64,000 nucleotides of DNA. Source: Hyparrhenia diplandra (Eukaryota; Streptophyta; Magnoliopsida; Poales; Poaceae). The notes under the pieces were generated by a model that was given only the letters and a program-made list of their open reading frames with translations, was not told the origin of the DNA and made no database searches. This document shows positions 22,301 to 31,986 of this stretch, piece after piece; the first letter of the stretch is position 1; each line of letters starts with the position of its first letter. The stretch lies in the NCBI GenBank assembly GCA_015847255.1, contig JADLZK010001918.1:1116001-1180000 (forward strand), in the 5' to 3' direction. The translations under genes and the position numbers were made by a program.

Positions 22301-23512
22301 ACTACAGCAGAAAAATTGTTTTGTTCTGCTAACACATATCTTCCCAGTACCTCCCAATCCTCTGTGTTATAACAAGAAAACAAAAGGATAAAAAAAATGA
22401 TGGTCTGCCATTTGTTTCAATATACTGCCTCTACAATACATATGAACAAACTCATGACACTGTAGGGAAAGAAGGTATCATAGGGTCCATTTAAACTATC
22501 GCACGCCATGCGTTGCCCAGATGGCTTATATTGATTCAACTAAGAGCAGTTTACTAGTATGTAAAGGTACTTTGCTTGTGCTCCTACTGATTTGTGAATT
22601 GTCAATAGTATGTTTCACAGGTACTTTAGAGAATGGGTGTATCAGTACCATCACATACATCCAACACAGTGGGAAACTATTGAAGAAGTATCAGAGTATA
22701 TTTGTATCAAACTAAAAGTGATCCTGATAACTGCCCGTACTGTACAAACACTTCCCTATAATTCACAACCATACCATCTCAATATATAATCTCAGCCATG
22801 CCAATGTCAAATTTACCTCCTCACTCCCACACATCACAGCAGCCAAGCAACCCCAAAGCGCCCTGGCCTCCACAGCCCCAGTTTCACCAACCTGCTCGCG
22901 ACCTCCTCTCACTTTCCGTACTCCTACCTCTATGAGTCCTACGCAAGTCAGGGCCAAGAATGAGACATATTGCAACACATTTGTCACACACAGTGCGGTA
23001 CTCCACAAGCAGTGGGGACTACCATGCGTGTAGCGCCCAAATTCAATATATATGTCCCCCAATAACACTAATAGTTCGAGTAACTATCTACCAGTTTTGT
23101 TCATCTAGGTATATCAAAACCAAATCAATCATATATCGACTTGGGACTAGGGAGGAGAGGGCGGGCCGACCTGGTGTGCGTCCTGTGAGGGGACGATGTA
23201 GGCGTCAATAGCAACATCAGGCCGCGCGAAGAGTCGACGCAGCGAGCGGAGCTTCTCATCCCCATCCGACGCAGAGTCCGCAGCCCCCAGGGGAGGAGGA
23301 GGAGGAGGAGGAGGAGGAGAGGCCTCGGCGCTTGCGGAGCTCAGACGAGGAGAGGGCGACGACGCGTCCGTCCCCGCCCGATGAGCTAGCGAGGACGCGG
23401 AGGAGGGGGAACCGGCGACGGAGGGAGGGGGGGAGAGCGCGGCAGGGGGCCGCCGGGCGAGGAAGGCGGCGGCGGCGAGGGACGGCGAGAGGCGCGCGGC
23501 TTCGATCGCCAT
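16381..23512 (-). CDS. APP: Xaa-Pro aminopeptidase P (peptidase M24B), plastid-targeted type
   Basis: The metalloenzyme removes the N-terminal residue from peptides with proline in position 2. Thirteen exons, all in consistent phase: 23171-23512, 21724-21849, 21516-21634, 20616-20898, 20024-20197, 19002-19280, 18293-18444, 17630-17820, 17419-17527, 17147-17301, 16981-17073, 16738-16818 and 16381-16452 (stop 16381-16383). The product is about 724 residues. Residues 1-100 are Ala/Ser/Pro-rich, like a plastid transit peptide, with a Pro run; then come two creatinase-like N-terminal domains and the catalytic domain (about 450-665). Metal ligands are all present: D521 and D532 (DSGAQY..GTTD), H595 (GTGHGVG), E629 (SNEPGYY) and E643 (FGIRIE). 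Oddities: exon 5 has one extra base in a T5 run (20062-20066), which breaks the frame unless it is an assembly error; exon 7 has two compensating indels; the exon 1 donor is CAG|gtcggc. Length matches plant two-exon-domain plastid homologues of about 710 residues. Confidence 0.93.
19332..19521. mobile_element. MITE-like element in an aminopeptidase intron
   Basis: Inverted 'gcagagctctagctcta' (about 19353) and 'tagagctagagctgtgcc' (about 19492) bound about 190 bp of AT-rich sequence between exons 5 and 6. The outer left end 'accctgtttagcagagctc' resembles the well-known grass MITE end with CCTGTTTGGCAGAGCTC. The right outer arm is degraded. It is intronic and does not disturb splice sites. 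Confidence 0.55.
22312..22560. repeat. Intronic segment duplicated at 59.2 kb
   Basis: This part of aminopeptidase intron 1 is colinear with 59212-59465. Shared pieces in order include 'tatcttcccagtacctc', 'acaagaaaacaaaa', 'ggtctgccat', 'aaggtatcatag', 'atggcttatattgattc' and 'gttt/gtctactagt'. It shows no coding potential and is part of the dispersed repeat found at 50-60 kb. Confidence 0.65.
23292..23320. repeat. (GGA)n microsatellite in exon 1
   Basis: About nine GGA triplets lie on the + strand; read on the minus strand as TCC/CCTCC-type codons they encode the proline run in the transit-peptide region of the aminopeptidase. The repeat is prone to length change without frame loss. Confidence 0.9.
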
Positions 23513-23934
23513 GAGCGAGCAGCCGAGAGAAATGTGTGGGGGGAGTCTGGGGCGGAGGGATAAGGTAGAACCGGCCCATAAGTGTCCGCCCAGTTTCCGG
23601 GCTGGGCCTCAATCTGCTCTCTATGGAAAATATCTGTTTGACTTGGAGGAACATGTGTCCAAAAAGAAACTTGGTGGAACATTTTTCTCTTTTTTTCTAT
23701 TAAAAGTTACACAATGTGATGCTTTTTTTTTTTTTAACCGAGCACACAATTTGATGTTATTATTAAAACTGTAAAAAAAATATCTCTATCTAACCTACTA
23801 AGACACTAGCTAGCATATTTTTCTATGTTATTGAGTCTACCAGAAAGATCTCCCCATTGAGATGGCTCTCCTCGATACACCTCTTTAGAGAAACAACGCT
23901 ATAAATCATCTTTTAATCTTCTCTCTCCATACTC
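23513..23934 (-). promoter_or_regulatory. 5' flank of the aminopeptidase gene
   Basis: The start codon complement is at 23510-23512. Upstream on the minus strand are about 120 bp of moderately GC-rich leader-like sequence, then T/A-rich DNA up to the solo LTR at 23935. The available promoter is therefore only about 420 bp before transposon sequence begins. No unambiguous TATA box was picked. Confidence 0.4.
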
Positions 23935-26900
23935 TGTCACACCCCAAATTTTACAATTTTTAAAAATAGGTTAAATTGATTTATTTATGCATTTTGTGAG
24001 CATCCCAATTTAGGTAAATAATAAAATTTTGAGAAATAAAATGAAATATAAGGTTTAGCTACATGTTTGTGCACTCATGCTGCTGCATTTGATTTTATCT
24101 GATGAGTGGTTTTGGCCAATTTTGAAAAGGCACTCAAATTCATTTGAAAAGCTCTTTTGAAATGGGTTCAAATAAAAGAAAAGACATTTCTTTTATCCCT
24201 CCTTCCTTTCCTTGGCTTTTGGCCCAGCAACCAAGTACCAGCCAGCCTGGCCTGCTCCCGCGTGCTCTTGGGCCGGCCCGGTTCGCTTCCCGGCCCAGCC
24301 AACAAGCGGCGGCCAGCGAGAGCGGCCAGCAGAAGCCCGCCCCGCTGCCGCGAGCCGCGCAAGTGGGCCCAGCGTGTTCGCCCGCCCCACCTGTCGGCGA
24401 GGGGAGGTCGTCCCTTTCCTCGGTTGGCAAGGGCGCAGCGCCGCCCGATTCATTGCGGAACCCGCGAGCGCGCACACCGAGGATCACCCGCGCCTATAAG
24501 AGGCGAGCTCCGGTGCCTGCTCTCCCCTTCGAAACCATAGGAAGAGCCGCGCCGCCACCCGGTGTCAGAAGCCCTAACCCTAGGTTGGCCGCCACCATAG
24601 CTTTCGAGATCGGTGAGCCGCGCGCGTCGATCTCCTCTCCGGTCCTCATCCGTCGTCAGAACCGGACCCGAGCTCCGCCGCTTGGTAAGGGAACACGCAG
24701 GGACCCCTACCGTCCTGTCTCTCCCTCTCTTTGTGTGGCCCATCGCAGCCATGGCGCCGCCATCGCCGCAAGCCCGCGCCGCCGCGTGCGGTCGCGTCTC
24801 GGCCCGGCGATAGCACACCCGTTCCTACGGCCAGTGTCCGCAAGGTCGCCGCTCCACTCTGTGCCGTTCGCGTGACCAAACGACCGCGGGCGCTTTTTCG
24901 GCGAGATTCCGGCGAACTCCGGCGAGTTCCGCCCGCCGCCGCCGCATGCGGCGTAGCTCCGGCGACCATATCGGACCGGTCACCCTAGCCGTCGAGATCG
25001 GCATCCAACGGCTCGGATCTCATCTTGAATACCGGTCAACCATGAGTCAACGGTGCCTAGTCAGCAGTCCACGTGTGCGCCCACGTAGGTGCCACGCGGC
25101 GCCACGTAAGCGCCTCGTCGGCAGTCAACCCAGTCCACGCGGTCAACACACGATCCGCCGGCTTTTTGCACGAATCACCTCGCGGTTTCGAGTTTTCTGA
25201 AAGAAAAGTCCACCACAGTTCAAAAGTAATTAGACTTTAGCCCTTGCCCATGCTGTTTTGTGAGTTAGACCTCATTGGCTATAGTTAATAGCAATCTTGC
25301 CCTGGATCCTCGCAGATATGCCCCTATAACCTTGTTTTGGCCATAACTAGCTCGTTTTTAAATCCGTTTTGATCCGTTCAAGTTGCGTTAGGTTCATAAC
25401 AACGTAAGCTACGCGTTAGCGATGATGTTAACCGTGTTTTAAACTTTTTAAATTCAAAGTTTGATTTAAATTGTTTTACTAAAGGAAATCTTGTTTAATT
25501 CATAACTTTCACGTTCTAGCTCGATTTTTGTGATCTTTGCGTCTGCGCGTGATCGTAGTGAGACGTAGATTTGTTTTATAACCCTTTTGTCTTGTTTTTA
25601 TACTGTTGGTGTAATGTTCTAATATAGTTCTATTGTTTGCTTTGTGTATGATTTCTCGGATGCTTGTGTGGTGCTTTGTGACGATGTCGGTCGGTGAGTT
25701 TTACGTTGGTGGTCTAGAAGAAGAAGTTGGTGATCAAGTTGCCAGTGAGCAGTTCGTGGAAGATCAGGAATTATTCAAAGATCAGGATCCTCAGGAGTTC
25801 TTTGAAGAATTAAATAAGAAGAAGGAATCTGAGTTTAAGGCAAGTATAGCATGGGACTATCCTTGTTACCTATACACTTTATAATCATGATTCATATGCA
25901 TGTGTCCGCCTTGACAAACTTAGAGATTATAACATAGTTATTGTTATCTTGTACCTTGTTGCCTATGGGGATGTTTGCATATGGGTAGTATATTGCTAGT
26001 GCTCAACTTGTAATAAGCATGATCTGAAGATGGATATGATATATATACACAATGAGTTATATGAGATGGTGTTTACCAACCTGGACTATAGGGCAAGAGC
26101 TTATGCTTTTACATGATGCACTTGGCTCTCCATAAGGACGTATCCTTTAGCAAAAGTTGGGACTTACAGTGCAGTTGTGGGGGCTACGTGGCTCTGGCTT
26201 TAGTTGATCAAAGGACCTTCTCTATCTTGTTGAGGTTCCCGAAAGGCGCAAGTGGGGCTCGATTTGGTTTGATCCTCGGCCTTCCAAGGCGGTGCATGTT
26301 GGTGTTTTGTTAGTCACCCCTTGGAAGGGGATCCCGCCGGTCTAAGATGGAATCCGTAGCGGCCTTGACAGTTTAGAAAAACCTTTGAAAGGCTTCATAG
26401 TGGTTTCTTGTGTTTGGGCCTAATTAACCCATGCATTTAGAAAGCACGACTCACAGTGAAAGTGTACACCTCTGCGCAGAGTATAAACTGTTATAACAGC
26501 CGTGCTCACGGTCACGAGCGGCCTGGAAAACTCAAGGAATAGTGGTTCACTGGTTGATGTTGAGACATGGATTCAAGTTGATGGTGACTACGATGATGAT
26601 GATGGAGACTTACGACAAATGTTGGTTACAACTATGATATGGGAATATATGGGGCTTAAGCTTAACTTCTTGCTTAATTGATGTTAAAATTTGACTTATT
26701 AAAATGCTAACCGCATTAAACCGGTGTCTAGCCTTTTGAGCTTCATAACCCCATGTTATATTTCTTTGAGTTCGACATGGACTCACCCTTGCAATTTCCC
26801 ACTCAAACCAGGATGTTGCAAGTTTGCTAGAGTTTTGAAGGAGTCAGGCTTGTGATCAACCAGTCAGTTTGTCCCCTGTGGTGTCTGGAGGCTTCATCCC

Positions 26901-27076
26901 AAGATCGAAGTGTCTTTCCGTTGTTCGCGCTTTGAGGTTATCTTTTTGTATTAAGTTTGTTATATATTAAGCATTGTGTTTTGATATTTTCTTTAATTGT
27001 AACTATATGTGAGATTTGACTTCACGGGCTCACATATGGTGTGTATCCGGTTTTGTTCTTAAAACCAGATATGACA
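23935..27076 (+). mobile_element. Ty3/gypsy solo LTR (3.1 kb), TSD TACTC
   Basis: It begins TGTCACACCCCAAATTTTAC and ends 'cttaaaaccagatatgaca'. It is flanked exactly by TACTC at 23930-23934 and 27077-27081, a 5-bp target duplication, so this is a solo LTR left by recombination between two LTRs. It is colinear with the interrupted LTR at 28845-50473 (shared ends, the 'aaataaaagaaaag' stretch, 'gcaagtatagcat', 'gtgtacacctctgcgcagag' and 'tatgtgagatttgacttc'). A GC-rich block (about 24220-25150) contains a TATA-like 'cctataagagg' (24492). Open frames here are LTR sequence, not host genes. Confidence 0.88.
25633..25884 (+). other. Acidic open frame inside the solo LTR
   Basis: An 83-codon frame contains a Glu/Asp-rich run (VGGLEEEVGDQVASEQFVED, then more) ending before a donor-like 'aaggcaagtatagc'. 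The equivalent segment of the other LTR copy (about 49230-49360) keeps the same flanks but has indels and no matching frame. Acidic exon-like frames occur in long LTRs of some grass gypsy elements. I cannot say whether it is translated. Confidence 0.3.
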
Positions 27077-27289
27077 TACTCACTCAAATCCACTATGGCG
27101 TGTATGGGTACTCTTTCATCCCATCCCCATGTCCACGCTCAAACACTCCAGGATCACGCCCCACAGCCATGGTTCAATCCTCTCAAATAGTTCAATCCCC
27201 ATGTCCTTTTTCTCCATACTCACTCAGATATTCTTTTTTTAAGAAAAATCCTTGTTTGTAATATATTGGTCCCGATTTGATTAAGTTTG

Positions 27290-27660
27290 GAAATAAAATA
27301 TTCTACTAACATATAACGTTGTAATCTTACTTTATATTGTTCTATTATTATAAATAAATTCACATCAATGTATCAAAACAATGATCAAGTACGTGCTTGT
27401 TCAATTTTTAGTTTACATGTTGTATTAGATTTGTCCTAAGTCAACCATTTCTATGGTTGACAACCAATTTTCTTCAAAAGTGTATTCTTTCACAACATTT
27501 CAACTATATATTGTGAAAGTATTTCTCATATTGAACTTAAAAAACATAAATCTTATGTAATTAACCTCTATACAATTTTTAAAATTTGATGGTCAAACAT
27601 ACAAATGTTTGACTTAGGACAAAGCTAACGTGACATCTAAAAAACAGGAGTATTAGTTTA
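27290..27660. mobile_element. Decayed MITE-like sequence
   Basis: 'ttgtcctaagtcaacc' (about 27433) faces 'gtttgacttaggacaa' (about 27608) as inverted repeats around AT-rich DNA, followed by 'acaggagtatt'. Grass Stowaway-like MITEs often carry exactly such 'cctaagtcaa' inner arms. The outer left terminus is not recognisable. Confidence 0.45.
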
Positions 27661-28806
27661 GACAGCCAAGCAAACTATAAACAATTGTATTGTAACCTTC
27701 TATTTCAAAAGCGCTTCTCAGAAAGTTAGCCAAATAATTTTATCCAAAAAAAAAGATTTCCCTAAAGAATCAGAATCGGGAACTAAAGGTGGAGAATCGG
27801 AGGTCGAGGTCAACCAAAGCGGTACTTGGTATGTGATTGGAGAGACTCTACTTATATATCCTCTAGTAGTAGTGCCTGATGTGTGCCATTCTTTGAGCGC
27901 AAGAATCACCTTCATATCCTGTCTGGTTTGAGAGTTATGAAAATCACAAGATGATGCAAGCTCGCGCTGTCAGAAATCTGGAATAGATTCGGTTGTGTGC
28001 TGTTTTCGACCAACTTAAGTGCTTAATCTGGAAAAGTCTTCTATAAGAAAGTTGTAGAGGATTTCATGAGCTTTCCAACGGTGTATAGTACGGCCTTATT
28101 GGATTAACAGAACAGGAATTAGAGCTGTTTCTATATGCTGTTGTTATTCTACTAGAGAGAAATTTCAGGTTGTCTATTCTTACACATGCACTTGGATTTG
28201 ATTTGGAAGTTAGAAGATCAAAAAAATGGACAACTCACATAAGAGGACATTCAAGCTACCCCTTGCTGGTCTCCCAAGTAAATCTTTTCTTAAGGGGGGT
28301 AGCCACATTGAAGAAGTCGCAAGCATGAAGATTTCATACACCTGGTTCTTAACTTCGGAATCATTAGCTATCTTTATGGTTGGGAAGTCAACATAAAGAG
28401 TAGGCATGCTTCACTTAAGATTGGTAATTTTTGGATCATCTACATGGGTCTTGTGTGTTCATTGTGACTGGCTTTTGTTTTGAGTTATCACTTTGAGGTT
28501 CACTTAGAACTCAAGACAAGTTAGCTTTGATGGCATGGGAACGAGAATGTTGGACTTCTCTGATTGTTCTATGATGTATCGGAAACTCCAATACTTACAA
28601 CAAGCATCATGGTGAGTGAGTTTGGAGGAAGATCCCTTCTTAGGTATGACATCTCTAATAGTGGATTGCATCAAGTAACTTTCGAGTAAGGTTATTAAGA
28701 TAAGCTAGCTAAGCAAAGGCAAAAATCATTACCGAGAAAATGGAATTACTCGAGAAGTGATAGCAATTGTAGACAGAGTATCTCAATCTCTTCGATCATT
28801 ATCTTC

Positions 28807-28826
28807 GAATCTCGGGGACGAGATTC
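28807..28826. other. Palindrome just upstream of a gypsy 3' LTR
   Basis: GAATCTC-GGGGAC-GAGATTC forms a perfect 7-bp stem 19 bp before the 3' LTR start at 28845. A near-identical palindrome stands at the same place in the gypsy element at 60-64 kb (63604-63622). It is probably a conserved cis element of these retrotransposons. Confidence 0.7.
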
Positions 28827-28873
28827 ATCTTAGCGGGGTAGATTTGTAACACCCCAAACACTACCGGAATCGA

Positions 28874-29335
28874 GGGATATCCCGTGAGGAAATCTTTTCC
28901 CGTGAGCGGAACAAAATGCTCACGGGATAGGGGTTATAACCCGTGAGCTTATGATTCGGCTCACGGGATACAAAGCACTCACGGGATAGATCCTATCCCG
29001 TGGCGCCAACTCACGGGATAGATCGTGGGCGTATCCCGTGAGGCCCAGCTCACGGGATAGCTAACCGCCGTGAACACTAAACCCCCGTCCCGCTCGTTCA
29101 CGATATCCCGTGAGCCCTACGTCGGGCTCACGGGATAGGTCCAACTTTTTTTAAATAAAGTCAACACTCACGCACTCTTTTCGACACACACGCACGCACG
29201 CGGTCGAGGCTGGGCAGGGGGGTGGGGCCGCACGGTCGGTATATCCGTGAGAGGCCTTTCCCGTGAGCCTAAACGAGGGGGCCCTGGGGAAAGAGGCCTC
29301 TATCCCGTGAGCGGCATTGCCGCTCACGGGATAGA
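28874..29335. repeat. Left subterminal repeat array of the CACTA element (part 1)
   Basis: More than a dozen copies of CCCGTGAG or CTCACGGG occur, mostly as facing pairs (TATCCCGTGAG, a 5-14 base gap, CTCACGGGATA). Such subterminal motifs are the binding sites of the element's DNA-binding protein (TNPA-like). The pairing makes each module a potential hairpin. Confidence 0.9.
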
Positions 29336-30160
29336 TCAAACCCTTTTTTTATTTTTTTCGTTTTTGGGACCCAAACTTTTTCTACATTCCCTACACATAA
29401 TATGGAACTCTATGTTAAAGTTTGGTGAATTATTGAATTTATTTAGTATATTTAGAGAATTATTCTCTTTTCTTGTAATTTTTGAAAAAGAGGTCAAATT
29501 TGAACTGCAAGTGTTTGAAAATTTTGAAAAAAAAATAGTAGAAAAATTATAGTTCTCTTAATCAGCACATAGTAAGGCCTTGTATATAAAAAAACAAACT
29601 GGAATATCTTAATATGAAATTAGGAACGCTATTTTGTGCTCGTGTGGTTTAGAAATTATAGAAAATTAACCGTTGTGCAAAAAATCATGAAATTTGATAA
29701 TATGTCATGATATCTTATGCCAAGGCTATGATAAAAAGATAGGAAACGTTTCGCACAAGTTGGCACATACGATGTTCACAAGCTCCAACATCTACGTAGA
29801 AGTTTCATGTTTGTTGAGAATGATCCAAAGTGTGATTTCATGTGGTTGTGGCGGTCAAGTTGTGGTTTGGCTATGAAACTTTTTTTCTACATGCAATGAG
29901 ACATCAGAGATTGTGTCATGTAAAAGTTTGAGAATTTTCAAGATTAATTTGATAATTATTATAATTTTATGCCACAATTAGGTAAATAGAACTAGAGATA
30001 AAACCACATGAAATAATGGTCATTTTTTTCGCTAAAGCATCACTTATGTATGGATGAGTGAATATGACAAGGTATTTTTGAAGTAAAGTCGATCAAAGTT
30101 TACAAATATTTCTTTGGAAAAGAGAAAGGGAGGGAGAGGAAAATATTTTTGAGAAAATGA
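29336..30160. other. AT-rich spacer splitting the left CACTA array
   Basis: About 820 bp without the CCCGTGAG motif, AT-rich and without a supported gene, separate the two parts of the left subterminal array. Confidence 0.6.
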
Positions 30161-30162
30161 CC

Positions 30163-30360
30163 TATCCCGTGAGCCGCTCACGGGATAGGGGTCGATATCC
30201 CGTGAGCATAACATTGGCTCACGGGATAGGCGTGGGACCCACCTCGGCCCACGACGCGGCAATTTTCCGCCCGTTGGGTAAGGGAATTTTTTCGGCGACC
30301 CTATCCCGTGAGCATATTTCGGCTCACGGGATGAGGTCGATATCCCGTGAGCATACCGGT
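30163..30360. repeat. Left subterminal repeat array of the CACTA element (part 2)
   Basis: Three further facing pairs are present, including the nearly perfect palindrome TATCCCGTGAG-CCG-CTCACGGGATA-like module at about 30164-30188, and pairs at about 30199-30230 and 30301-30332. Confidence 0.88.
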
Positions 30361-30474
30361 GGCCCAGGGGAAAGGCCTAAACGTTTTTAAAAAAAGTCTA
30401 CCTTATCCACCCCACCACCCACACTCACCCCCACACGCACGGACACACTCCACACACACACACACACGAAACGC

Positions 30475-31145
30475 CAGCGCCGCCGCCGCCGCCGCCGCGC
30501 TGCCTCGCCCGGCCCCGCGCGCCCGCCCGGCCCCCGTCCATTTGCCGGCCGCCCGTCGCCGGCCGCGCGGATCCGGCCGCTCCGCCCCGGCCGTGCCCGC
30601 CACCGCCGGGCGCCCGGCCACCCGTCCCGCCCGCCCCGGCCCGGCCACCCCGTCGCCCGCCCGGCCACCCCGTCCGCCCGGCGGGCTCGCCCATCCGCCC
30701 GCCCGCCCCGCCACCCGTCGCCGGCGGGGCCTCGCCCGTCGCCGCCGCCGCCCGGCCACCCGTCGCCCGGCGCGCCCGCCCGGCCGCGCGCCCGGCTACG
30801 CCCGTCCCGCGCCGAGCCCGTCCCGGCCGTGCCGCCCCCGTCCCAGCGGCGCCTCGCCCGTCAGGCGCCGCCCGTCGCCGCCCGCCCGCCCGGCCCCGGC
30901 CCGGCCCGGCCCCGCGCGCAGCCGCCCTCGCCCCCCGATTTGGGAGGAGCAGGAGGTGGAGGGAGGAGGAGCAGGGGAGGAGGAGGTGGTGGTGGGAGGA
31001 GAAGGAGAAGGGAGGTGGGGGGAAGGAGAAGGGAGGAGGAGGAAGGAGAAGGGAGTAGGGAGGGAGGAGGTGGTGGAGGAGGAGAAGGGAGAAGGAGGTG
31101 GGGAAGGAGAAGGAAGGAGGAGGGGGAACGAGGAGGAGGAGGGAC
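30475..31145. repeat. Extreme C-rich then purine-only low-complexity block in the CACTA element
   Basis: From about 30475 to 30935 the + strand is almost only C and G, built from 'cgcccggcc' and 'cacccgtcg' variants. From about 30945 to 31145 it is nearly pure G/A ('ggaggaggag', 'gagaaggga'). Long open frames on both strands here follow from composition and are not genes. The block lies upstream of TNP2 in its leader or promoter. Confidence 0.8.
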
Positions 31146-31273
31146 CCGGCATTGTCACCCGGCGTGCCTCGACGCCGCTGCGCCGTCACGCCTTGACCTC
31201 ACACCGCCGCCACCTGCCCGCCCGTCGTCTTCCGTCCGACCCACCGTCGTCTTCGACTTCGCCGCGGTATTGT

Positions 31274-31365
31274 AATGTGATTGTCGGCCATCGTGCCATG
31301 ATGTGAATGTGGTTGTCGGCCATCGTGTCGTGATGTGAATGTGGTTGTCGGCCATCGTGCCGTTT
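31274..31365 (+). repeat. 32-bp tandem repeat, about 2.8 copies
   Basis: 'gtcggccatcgtg' recurs at 31283, 31315 and 31347 within units reading 'gatgtgaatgtggtt'. A related single copy ('tggttgtcggccatcgagcc') lies near the other end of the coding module at about 38070. Confidence 0.9.
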
Positions 31366-31701
31366 GTTTAGTTTGCGGTATTGGAAACCTCCCGTGCAGG
31401 GGAGGGATTGTCGAAAATTTTCAAGCGAGCCCGTATGTTTATTTTTATGCGAGAGGAGCCATTTGGAGCGGAGCCGAGTGCCTTGCCGAGCTGGAGTGCC
31501 ATGGCGGTCTTGTTCTTCTTCCTCGTCGGCTAGCCTGACTCCACCGCGAAGGTATAACCCCTCTTTCCGTATCATGGTCATAGTTAGATCGCGCAGCTTA
31601 GTTAGGCGTCTCCCGTTCGAAGGAGATACGGGTTTGGAAGTATGCAGATCCCCGCATACCAATAACCGTATCTGTTTGAATTGTCCACGTTTTTTGGACA
31701 G

Positions 31702-31895
31702 CCGAGGATGCGTAGATGAGGTCGGTTTCATGCTCCATTCTGTCGATTGAGTTTTGGTTGCATCTCTCTGTTGTTCTTCGAATACACAATCTCCCCGTCG
31801 GGACGTGTATTCGGAGAACACGTGGGAGGTGCTGCCGAAAATTCTGTCTTAGATAGGAGTGGAGCATGGAACTGACCTCATCTACGCATCCTCGG
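31702..31895. other. Long imperfect hairpin upstream of TNP2
   Basis: The 35-bp arms at 31702-31736 and 31861-31895 are reverse complements with two mismatches ('ccgaggatgcgtagatgagg'). A second, inner stem pairs 31773-31787 with 31805-31819 (one mismatch). It lies just before the TNP2 start region, probably in its 5' leader. Confidence 0.8.
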
Positions 31896-31986
31896 TGGGA
31901 TTAGGACCTATCTTCACCTATTAGATGGTAGGATCCTTGTGTAGATGCCTTTGCATTCTTATATTCTCGCGCATATGATAGAGAAT

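Larger units (their letters stand above)
27082..28844 (+). mobile_element. Truncated non-coding interior of a gypsy element
   Basis: About 1.76 kb lie between the solo LTR and the next LTR. Its right end carries the usual 3' interior features: a 'ctcggggacgagattc' palindrome, then purine-rich 'cggggtaga' directly before TGTAACACCCC. No gag or pol similarity is seen, and the 5' LTR and tRNA primer site of this copy are missing. Part of the left half is a MITE-like insertion. The element is therefore a 5'-truncated or non-autonomous copy. Confidence 0.55.

Noticed and set aside
24144..24875. 243-codon open frame
   Set aside because: It lies inside the GC-rich part of a solo LTR, overlaps frames on both strands and is not kept in the second LTR copy.
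30347..31306. Long GC-rich open frames on both strands (up to about 320 codons)
   Set aside because: They arise from extreme base composition (C/G tract and polypurine tract), overlap in several frames and have low-complexity Pro/Arg/Gly translations.
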